From contig JADFRB010000155.1 of the NCBI GenBank assembly GCA_022561525.1, forward strand, positions 1-5,604: a DNA stretch of 5,604 nucleotides. The letters are read 5' to 3'. This document shows, piece after piece, positions 1 through 5,604 of this stretch (its first letter is position 1; each line of letters begins with the position of its first letter). The notes below the pieces were generated by a model. That model saw nothing but the letters and a program-made list of their open reading frames with translations, ran no database searches and was not told where the DNA came from. Source of the DNA: Nitrospinota bacterium. Its GTDB lineage: Bacteria; Nitrospirota; Nitrospiria; Nitrospirales; UBA8639. The position numbers and the translations under genes were made by a program.

Positions 1-337
<337 letters not shown>

Positions 338-354
338 TCAGGACGACTCTTGGC

Positions 355-382
355 ATGATCGATTTCAACCTAGAAATGGCAA
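355..382 (-). promoter_or_regulatory. Possible proximal mreB promoter (weak)
   Basis: On the minus strand TTGCCA (377-382; five of six matches to TTGACA) is followed by 16 nt and GATCAT (355-360; four of six matches to TATAAT). Transcription would start near 348 and leave a leader of about 26 nt before the mreB GTG. The -35 part lies inside the left arm of the inverted repeat at 366-534. It is only a consensus match, and the stronger upstream candidate at 773-801 is an alternative. Confidence 0.25.
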
Positions 383-534
383 TTGGGCGCAAAAAAGACG
401 TGGAAGATATTGGCGTGCAGGGTGAAATACAAAAAGTCATGATCACCTCGGTGGTGATGAGACATTTTTTTATTTTTCCACGTGCGTCAAGAGCTTGCGC
501 GGACTTTTGTGATCCAACTGCTATTTCTAGGTTC
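366..534. repeat. Long imperfect inverted repeat (82-nt arms, 5-nt loop) upstream of mreB
   Basis: The left arm is 366-447 and the right arm 453-534, around a loop TCGGT (448-452). Aligning the left arm with the reverse complement of the right arm by eye gives 54 of 82 identical positions with no gap. The best-conserved parts are the outer ends (AACCTAGAAAT near 367-377 and its mirror) and an A-rich block (AATACAAAAA at 426-435 against AATAAAAAAA). The innermost stem is ATCACC/GGTGAT. Mismatches are spread evenly over the three codon positions, which argues against diverged coding copies. It could be an RNA hairpin in the mreB leader, a decayed MITE-like element or an old inverted duplication. 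I do not recognise the family. Confidence 0.7.
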
Positions 535-704
535 ATGATTAGGAGGACCGGTTTTGCTCAATCGGATGCCGCTCTTCTATATTTCTTTGCCACATCACAA
601 GAAAGACATACTATCTGATTGGCCGATTGGCTTGAAGGTCACATCCTGTGGCAGAGGTGGGTCTGCTCAAAGGAAGACGAGATCTCTTTGTGCATAAGTT
701 CTCA

Positions 705-725
705 ACGGAAAAGGAGTTTTTCCGT
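705..725. repeat. Perfect 8-bp hairpin
   Basis: ACGGAAAA (705-712) and TTTTCCGT (718-725) are exact reverse complements around a 5-nt loop GGAGT. No T-run follows the stem on either strand, so it does not look like an intrinsic terminator. If transcription starts at the minus-strand promoter candidate (773-801), the hairpin falls within the first 65 nt of that transcript. In the minus-strand RNA the loop reads ACTCC, and on the plus strand GGAGT. Confidence 0.5.
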
Positions 726-772
726 CAATGGTCAAACCCTAGACCAAGAAATGTAAACGAAACCTTTCAAAA

Positions 773-801
773 AGTATAGCAAATCCTCTGTTATCTACCA
801 A
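773..801 (-). promoter_or_regulatory. Sigma-70-like promoter with extended -10, reading toward mreB
   Basis: On the minus strand TTGGTA (796-801; four of six consensus matches) is followed by exactly 17 nt and TATACT (773-778; five of six). TGC directly precedes TATACT, giving an extended -10 (TGnTATACT). Transcription would begin near 766 and proceed leftward. The only recognisable gene in that direction is mreB, whose start is about 440 nt away, so this would give mreB a long leader containing both the 705-725 hairpin and the 366-534 inverted repeat. It could instead drive a separate small RNA. Confidence 0.45.
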
Positions 802-931
802 ATTACCTCGCTCGGGGTCTTATGAAAAGGGGGTACGAAAAAATTTCTCCCACGAAGATTTTGGTTGCCTTCTGGACCAAGAGCCCTCTGGTTTTCGGCC
901 CCAATAGCTGGGGAAAGAGGATTATACGAGG

Positions 932-960
932 TTGCAAGGCGGAAGTCTTCGGCGCATGAT
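932..960 (+). promoter_or_regulatory. Possible leuC promoter (weak)
   Basis: TTGCAA (932-937; four of six to the -35 consensus), a 17-nt spacer and CATGAT (955-960; four of six to the -10 consensus) would start transcription near 967, about 26 nt before the leuC ATG and just ahead of its ribosome site. The spacing is ideal but both hexamers are poor. No operator or attenuator is evident. Confidence 0.25.
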
Positions 961-992
961 ATTAGTCCTTCAATTTACTAAAGGAGCTAGGG

Positions 993-2396
993 ATGCCCGC
1001 AAAGACCCTCTTTGATAAGATTTGGGAAACACATGTCGTCCATGAGGAGGCTGATGGCACGACCCTTCTTTATATTGATCGCCACCTGGTTCATGAAGTC
1101 ACCTCCCCTCAAGCTTTTGAGGGATTAAAACTTGCCGGGCGCACGCCTCGACGTCCAACAGCCGTGCTAGCGGTTCCAGATCATAATGTTCCGACCACGG
1201 ACCGAGGTTTGGGCATTGCCGACCCCATGAGCCGTATTCAAATCCAAACTCTGGAACAAAATTGCCAGGACTCCAAAATCTCCATTTTCACCATGGACGA
1301 TATTCGCCAAGGTATTGTGCATGTGATTGGACCGGAACAGGGCCTGACCTTGCCTGGGATGACGATTGTGTGTGGGGATTCACACACCTCCACGCATGGA
1401 GCCTTTGGGGCCTTGGCGTTCGGTATTGGAACCAGTGAGGTCGAGCATGTTCTGGCCACACAATGTTTGGTACAAAAACGTCCCAAGACCATGGAGATTC
1501 GAGTCGATGGCACGTTGCCACCACAGTGTTCCGCGAAGGATATGATTTTGGCCATTATTGGCAAGATTGGCACATCAGGCGGGACCGGGTACGTGATCGA
1601 ATACACGGGATCAGCGGTTCGCGCTCTGACCATGGAAGGCCGGATGACGTTGTGCAATATGTCCATCGAAGGTGGTGCACGGGCTGGCATGATTGCTCCT
1701 GATGATGTCACCGTTGCGTATGTGCAAGGACGGCCCTTGGCTCCCCAAGGGGAGCTGTTTGACCAAGCGGCACAAGCTTGGGCCAGTTTAACAACCGATC
1801 CGGGTGCCTCATACGATCAGACCATTTGCTTTCAAGCTGAAAAGATTCCTCCACAAGTGTCCTGGGGAACGAACCCTGGGATGGTCAGCGGTGTGGATGA
1901 AGCAATTCCCGATCCTCGCTCCTATCCGGAAGGCGAGACACGAGATTCCATTCAGCGGGCGTTGGACTATATGGCCCTGACACCGGGAACCCCCATTGAA
2001 GAGCTCAAGATTGATCGGGTGTTTATTGGGTCGTGCACCAACTCGCGAATTGAGGATTTGCGCGTGGCCGCATCGTACTTTAAAGGGAGGAAAGTGGCCG
2101 AAGGGGTTCACACCATGGTCGTGCCGGGTTCAGGTCTCGTGAAAAAACAAGCTGAAGAAGAAGGATTGGATGAAGTGTTTCGCTCCGCTGGCGCCGAATG
2201 GCGTGATGCTGGATGTAGCATGTGCCTAGCCATGAATGCGGATGTGCTCCAACCTGGTGAGCGTTGCGCATCAACCAGCAATCGCAACTTCGAAGGCCGT
2301 CAAGGCAAGGGCGGACGAACGCACCTCGTCTCCCCAGCCATGGCTGCCGCGGCGGCGATTGCTGGACATTTTGTCGATATTCGCCATTGGTCCTAA
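993..2396 (+). CDS. leuC: 3-isopropylmalate dehydratase, large subunit
   Basis: LeuC is the catalytic iron-sulfur subunit of isopropylmalate isomerase, which converts 2-isopropylmalate to 3-isopropylmalate in leucine synthesis, in the cytoplasm with LeuD. The 467-residue product matches the usual bacterial length (about 466). It starts [13 protein letters not shown], carries the aconitase-family motif [19 protein letters not shown] (Cys127, Asp129, His131) and the DHNVPTTDR segment near residues 63-71. All three [4Fe-4S] ligands are present: Cys348 in GSCTNSR and Cys408 and Cys411 in [21 protein letters not shown] follows near 429-440 as expected. The ATG has an AAGGAG ribosome site 6 nt upstream (981-986). 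The gene is intact and complete, with leuD downstream in the same direction, 234 bp away across a palindromic repeat that begins directly after the TAA. leuA and leuB are not nearby. Confidence 0.98.
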   Translation: MPAKTLFDKIWETHVVHEEADGTTLLYIDRHLVHEVTSPQAFEGLKLAGRTPRRPTAVLAVPDHNVPTTDRGLGIADPMSRIQIQTLEQNCQDSKISIFTMDDIRQGIVHVIGPEQGLTLPGMTIVCGDSHTSTHGAFGALAFGIGTSEVEHVLATQCLVQKRPKTMEIRVDGTLPPQCSAKDMILAIIGKIGTSGGTGYVIEYTGSAVRALTMEGRMTLCNMSIEGGARAGMIAPDDVTVAYVQGRPLAPQGELFDQAAQAWASLTTDPGASYDQTICFQAEKIPPQVSWGTNPGMVSGVDEAIPDPRSYPEGETRDSIQRALDYMALTPGTPIEELKIDRVFIGSCTNSRIEDLRVAASYFKGRKVAEGVHTMVVPGSGLVKKQAEEEGLDEVFRSAGAEWRDAGCSMCLAMNADVLQPGERCASTSNRNFEGRQGKGGRTHLVSPAMAAAAAIAGHFVDIRHWS

Positions 2397-2516
2397 GGGG
2401 CTGTTGAAAAAGGCCACCAGCGGCGTTCTCGGTCCTTTGTCGTGCTCACGTACGGAGCGTACGCTCCGCGCGCCAAAGGCCCTGCGGCCTTGCTGGAGGC
2501 CTTTTTGAACAGCCCC
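2397..2516. repeat. 120-bp palindromic intergenic repeat (Nitrospira-type) between leuC and leuD
   Basis: The ends are near-perfect inverted repeats: 2397-2415 (GGGGCTGTTGAAAAAGGCC) against 2498-2516, 18 of 19 positions matching. Pairing continues inward through CCAGC/GCTGG, GGTCCTTTG/CAAAGGCC and a perfect 16-nt palindrome CGGAGCGTACGCTCCG at 2453-2468, so the whole element can fold into one long hairpin. The element starts at the first base after the leuC TAA and encodes nothing. From memory it resembles a dispersed intergenic family in Nitrospira genomes with the same ends (TGTTGAAAAAGGCC ... GGCCTTTTTGAACA), a CGTACG/GCGTACGC centre and CTGCGGCCTTGCTGGA in the right half. I could not check copy number. 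It has no transposase, so if mobile it would be a non-autonomous element. It may also act as an RNA structure in the leuCD transcript. Confidence 0.85.
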
Positions 2517-2630
2517 TCCCGCTTTTGAGAATTTTGGATTATTCGACAGGCTCATTTTTATGAAGCGTGAAGAAAGAATTTTTCTCCTGCCTCATCACTC
2601 TTTGGACATACCTAATTACTGAGGAGTCTC

Positions 2631-3260
2631 ATGGAACCGTTTACCACTTTGACGGGCATTGTTGCCTCGCTTGACCGGGTCAATGTCGATACCGACCAAA
2701 TTATTCCCAAGCAATATTTGAAGACTATTCATCGGACCGGACTCAAAACGGGCCTATTCGTCGATTGGAAAATGCAGGCCGACGGTACACCGGATCCTGA
2801 TTTCTTCATGAATCAGTCTCGTTATAAAAATGCCACGATTCTGCTCACGCGTGACAACTTTGGATGCGGGTCGTCACGGGAACATGCTCCTTGGGCACTG
2901 TTGGATTATGGTATTCGATCCCTTCTGGCTCCGAGTTTTGCGGATATTTTTTATAACAACTGTTTTCAAAACGGTATGTTGCCTGTCACGCTTCAATCGG
3001 AAGAAATCCAGCAACTTTTTGATGCGGTGACGAATGAAGAAACCGTGCAGCTGACTATTGACCTTCTCAACCAAACAGTGGCCACACCTGCAGGCTTCCT
3101 TTTTCACTTTTCAATCGACCCATTTCGAAAGAATTGTCTGATGGAAGGCCTCGACGCGATCGGATTGACCCTAAAACAGGAAGCGGCCATCACCGCCTAC
3201 GAACAACGACAAATGTCTGAAACCCCATGGTTGTTTCGTGATATGTCAGCCTCATTGTGA
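2631..3260 (+). CDS. leuD: 3-isopropylmalate dehydratase, small subunit
   Basis: LeuD is the small (swivel-domain) subunit that pairs with LeuC to form isopropylmalate isomerase, supplying part of the active site and substrate recognition. The 209-residue product is close to the family norm (about 200). It opens with the family's typical [20 protein letters not shown] and [14 protein letters not shown] (24-37), the loop region that helps set substrate choice. The signature [15 protein letters not shown] follows, with Asn76, Cys79, Ser81, Ser82, Arg83 and Glu84. [18 protein letters not shown] and the C-terminal [17 protein letters not shown] complete the pattern. The ATG has a GAGGAG ribosome site 4 nt upstream (2621-2626). 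It is probably co-transcribed with leuC, although the 234-bp gap is unusually long for leuCD. I see no good separate promoter in that gap. Confidence 0.97.
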   Translation: MEPFTTLTGIVASLDRVNVDTDQIIPKQYLKTIHRTGLKTGLFVDWKMQADGTPDPDFFMNQSRYKNATILLTRDNFGCGSSREHAPWALLDYGIRSLLAPSFADIFYNNCFQNGMLPVTLQSEEIQQLFDAVTNEETVQLTIDLLNQTVATPAGFLFHFSIDPFRKNCLMEGLDAIGLTLKQEAAITAYEQRQMSETPWLFRDMSASL

Positions 3261-3432
3261 CGTCCTCTCTACTTGGGAATCCTGTTGACCACGCGTGTTG
3301 ATGGGTACCCAGCATGGGACGTGAACCGTAGGCTGAAAAGAGACGGAGTTTCTTACCCGCTTCACTTTTCCTGAACCAGGCCGTATTCCGTCATTCACTT
3401 CCCCATCATTTAGCCTTCCCACATCTTTGCTT

Positions 3433-3459
3433 TTGTCATTGTAGGGAGTCAGGTATAGT
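3433..3459 (+). promoter_or_regulatory. Probable promoter of the Kef-type antiporter gene
   Basis: TTGTCA (3433-3438) and TATAGT (3454-3459) each match the sigma-70 consensus hexamers at five of six positions, but the spacer is 15 nt, two short of ideal. Transcription would start near 3466 and leave a leader of about 30 nt. Elsewhere in the 235-bp gap after leuD I find only short palindromes (CACGCGTG at 3290-3297, TGGGTACCCA at 3302-3311) and no intrinsic terminator. Confidence 0.4.
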
Positions 3460-3495
3460 ACCGGACAAAATTCTTATCCTTTCCCCAGACTTGTT

Positions 3496-5496
3496 ATGGA
3501 AGACAGCAGCGTTTTACGAGATGTCATTGTAATTTTTACGGTGTCGGTGGGCGTGGTGTTTTTGTTTCAGAAACTCCACCTGCCCTCCATTGCCGGCTTT
3601 CTGGTCGCCGGGACGTTAGTCGGCCCATACGGCCTGAACCTCATCTCCGACAGGGAGCAAGTGCAAGTCCTGGCCGAAGTTGGGGTGATTATCCTGTTAT
3701 TTACCATCGGTCTTGAATTTTCCTTAGCCCAACTCAAATCCTCAAAGTCATTACTACTCATTGCCGGGCCTGCTCAAGTCTTTGGTGTCCTTCTGTTGAT
3801 CATGGTGGGCGGATTGAGCTTTGGGTTGTCCATGAAGGCCGCGATTTTTTGGGGTATGCTCCTCTCGCTCAGTAGCACGGCTATTGTTCTTAAAGCGCTT
3901 GCGGAACGACGGGAGAATGATACCCTGCATGGACGTTCCACTATTGGAATTTTAATTTTCCAAGATCTGGCAGTTGTTCCTATGATGCTCATGACCCCCT
4001 TCTTAAGTGATCGGGAAGGGATGGAAGGTATGGGGCAGATTCTCTGGACACTCCTTCAATCACTTGCCTTGGTCATTACTGTTGTCGTTGCCGCTCGATT
4101 CTTTGTTCCCTGGCTTCTGACGCATATCGTGCGCACCAGAAGCCGAGAACTTTTTCTTCTGACGATCGTGGTGTTGGCCTTGGGGACAGCGTGGCTGACC
4201 TCGCTCGTGGGATTATCACTTGCCTTGGGGGCATTTATTGCTGGACTGTTAATCTCAGAATCGGAGTACAGCCATCAGGCCTTAGCGGAAGTACTGCCAT
4301 TCCGTGATAGTTTTAACAGCCTGTTTTTCGTGTCGATTGGGATGTTGATGGATCCTCGTGTGCTATTGGAACATCCTTTCCTGATCCTGATGATGGTCGC
4401 GACGGTCTTCATCGGAAAATTTGTCACGGGGGCTGGGGCGGTGCTTGCGGCTGGGGTCCCTCTTCGCTCGGCTGTCCTCGCAGGGGTTAGCTTAGCGCAA
4501 GTGGGAGAGTTTGCCTTTATTTTGGCGCAAGAGGGACTCAAAGTCGGCATTCTCTATCAGGAGACCTATAACGTGTTTCTCGCGGTCTCCGTGATCACCA
4601 TGATCATTACGCCGTTTTTCATTCAATGGGCTCCGAAAATTGCTCGTCGAACCGAAGCCATTCAGCGCCTGCATCAATGGTTTCCTGGTCGAATCACGCA
4701 TCGTACCGAATCCTCTCAACTCAAACTAAAAGATCATGTGATCATTGTGGGATTTGGGCTCAATGGAAGAAATCTGTCAAAAGTTCTAGAAGAGTTTGAG
4801 CTGCCCTATATGGTCCTGGAGATTCGTGGGGATGTCGTACAGATGGAATTGGGAACGGGGGTCCCCATTCAATACGGAGATGCCACTAATCCCACGGTCC
4901 TCCGACATGTACAAATCGAATATGCCAAGGTTCTGGTCGTGGCCACATCTGATCCCTTTGGAGCCAGGCGGATCGTTCAACTAGCGAGAGAGCTTAATCC
5001 GACGGTGCATATCGTTGTGCGTACCAGGTATTTGAAAGAATTGGAAGAGCTTCGGCAACTGGGGGCCAACGAAATTATTCCTGAAGAGTTTGAAACCTCC
5101 ATCGAAATTTCTATGTTGGTGCTGCAAACCTACAAATTGCCGAAGCAGGTGATCCTGGAAAAGGCTGAACAGATTCGTCGGGAAGGGTATGCTCTGTTAC
5201 GGCGCGGCGAGCTCCCGGAATTGGCTCACCATCTGCGGGCGGGCACCTTAGTTGACGTCGAAGTCGAAACATGCCGGATTGAAGAAGATTCACCTGCTCT
5301 GGGGAAATCTCTAGGGGAACTCGCGATTCGCCAACGAACAGGGGCCTCCGTTATCGCACTCATGAGGGCAGGGGTGACCCAATCCAATCCCTCAAACAAG
5401 TCTGTGCTGGAGGTTGAAGACGTCTTGGCCCTCTTAGGATCCTCCGATAACATTCGGAAAGCCATCGGATTTCTGGTTGATATCAAACCTGAATAA
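3496..5496 (+). CDS. Kef-type monovalent cation/proton antiporter with RCK_N and TrkA_C domains (CPA2 family)
   Basis: This is an inner-membrane antiporter of the CPA2/KefB-KefC type, expected to exchange K+ (possibly Na+) for protons under control of a cytoplasmic nucleotide-binding module. Residues 8 to about 378 contain roughly 12-13 hydrophobic segments, starting with the typical LHLPSIAGFLVAGTLVGPYG (27-46) and including LLFTIGLEF (67-75), SLSSTAIVLKAL (124-135), the ion-site motif FQDLAVVP (Gln156, Asp157), LGAFIAGLLISES (244-256) and LAQVGEFAFILA (333-344). Residues 412 to about 530 form an RCK_N Rossmann fold: GFGLNG (Gly419, Gly421, Gly424), Glu442 at the end of the second strand, and YGDATNP (460-466). 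Residues from about 575 to 664 form a TrkA_C domain. Length 666 exceeds E. coli KefB/KefC (about 600-620). The regulatory-loop position (259-268) reads SHQALAEVLP and lacks most of the acidic cluster I recall from KefC, so glutathione gating is doubtful. The ATG is the only in-frame start after an upstream TAG, yet no Shine-Dalgarno sequence precedes it. Confidence 0.93.
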   Translation: MEDSSVLRDVIVIFTVSVGVVFLFQKLHLPSIAGFLVAGTLVGPYGLNLISDREQVQVLAEVGVIILLFTIGLEFSLAQLKSSKSLLLIAGPAQVFGVLLLIMVGGLSFGLSMKAAIFWGMLLSLSSTAIVLKALAERRENDTLHGRSTIGILIFQDLAVVPMMLMTPFLSDREGMEGMGQILWTLLQSLALVITVVVAARFFVPWLLTHIVRTRSRELFLLTIVVLALGTAWLTSLVGLSLALGAFIAGLLISESEYSHQALAEVLPFRDSFNSLFFVSIGMLMDPRVLLEHPFLILMMVATVFIGKFVTGAGAVLAAGVPLRSAVLAGVSLAQVGEFAFILAQEGLKVGILYQETYNVFLAVSVITMIITPFFIQWAPKIARRTEAIQRLHQWFPGRITHRTESSQLKLKDHVIIVGFGLNGRNLSKVLEEFELPYMVLEIRGDVVQMELGTGVPIQYGDATNPTVLRHVQIEYAKVLVVATSDPFGARRIVQLARELNPTVHIVVRTRYLKELEELRQLGANEIIPEEFETSIEISMLVLQTYKLPKQVILEKAEQIRREGYALLRRGELPELAHHLRAGTLVDVEVETCRIEEDSPALGKSLGELAIRQRTGASVIALMRAGVTQSNPSNKSVLEVEDVLALLGSSDNIRKAIGFLVDIKPE

Positions 5497-5604
5497 CCTT
5501 AGGGCTCGCGCAAGAATAACTTCCCATGTTTGGGCGACGATCCATCCCGTCTGGCAGCGTTGCTCGTCATTTCCATACAGAGGAGTATGCGCCGTCCTCG
5601 CGCC
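5497..5604. other. Right-edge flank, no supported gene
   Basis: The 108 bases after the antiporter stop contain no clear terminator. An ATG at 5526 opens a plus-strand frame (MFGRRSIPSGSVARH...) that stays open to the edge, without a ribosome site. A minus-strand frame ending with TAA at 5501-5499 is also open to the edge and would be the tail of a convergent gene. Neither 26-35 residue stretch resembles a family I know, so no gene is called. Confidence 0.5.

Noticed and set aside
360..540. Integron attC site
   Set aside because: The arm ends (TTTCAAC and GTTCATG) do not fit the RYYYAAC/GTTRRRY core pair, and no integrase or gene cassette is nearby.
361..540. Target-site duplication GATT (361-364 and 537-540) flanking the inverted repeat
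   Set aside because: Four bases matching is expected by chance at this distance, and the left copy is offset from the arm end by one base more than the neat case. It is not enough to claim transposition.
355..618. 87-codon plus-strand open frame upstream of leuC
   Set aside because: No ribosome site precedes its ATG, it crosses the inverted repeat, and its N-terminal peptide resembles the minus-strand frame at 309-536 only because the DNA is palindromic. It has no recognisable domain.
617..631. Tandem GATTGGC copies
   Set aside because: Two 7-nt copies in 15 bases are easily explained by chance, with no further copies or regulatory context.
899..913. Short CCCCA/TGGGG stem as a leader attenuator of leuC
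   Set aside because: The stem is only 5 bp, with no alternative pairing partner, no U-run and no leucine-rich leader peptide.
2397..2516. Intrinsic terminator after leuC
   Set aside because: The T-run TTTTT (2502-2506) lies inside the right arm of the stem, not after it, and the bases after the hairpin (TCCCGC) are not U-rich.
2236..2555. Open frames overlapping the leuC tail and the repeat on both strands (2236-2508 plus, 2271-2555 minus)
   Set aside because: They are frame shadows of leuC continuing through the palindromic repeat, with no start signals or family resemblance.

Overview
This is a bacterial chromosomal window, probably from Nitrospira or a close relative (phylum Nitrospirota). 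The organism call rests on a 120-bp intergenic repeat between leuC and leuD that resembles, from memory, a dispersed repeat family of Nitrospira genomes. It is an inference, not a database result. All recognisable genes are ordinary core functions, and I see no phage, IS transposase, CRISPR array, tRNA or rRNA.

Layout. Positions 1-322 (minus strand) hold the first 107 codons of mreB, the actin-like cell-shape protein, running off the left edge from a GTG start. Positions 323-992 carry no convincing gene. They hold an 82-nt-arm imperfect inverted repeat (366-534), a perfect 8-bp hairpin (705-725), a good minus-strand promoter candidate reading toward mreB (773-801), and weak candidates for a proximal mreB promoter and a leuC promoter. 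Positions 993-2396 are leuC and 2631-3260 are leuD, the two subunits of isopropylmalate isomerase in leucine synthesis. A long palindromic repeat (2397-2516) sits between them, starting directly after the leuC stop. Positions 3496-5496 encode a 666-aa Kef-type cation/proton antiporter with a CPA2 membrane domain, an RCK_N NAD-binding domain and a C-terminal TrkA_C domain. It probably has its own promoter (3433-3459). The last 108 bases contain no supported gene.

How the genes relate. LeuC and LeuD form one enzyme and are co-directional, so co-transcription is likely despite the 234-bp gap. leuA and leuB are not in the window. MreB is divergent from leuC, and the antiporter is co-directional with leuD but separated by 235 bp, so neither has an obvious functional link to the leu genes. 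The mreB end is clearly more AT-rich (about 40% GC over the first 300 bases) than sampled leuC lines (55-60%). The least explained part of the window is the non-coding stretch between mreB and leuC.
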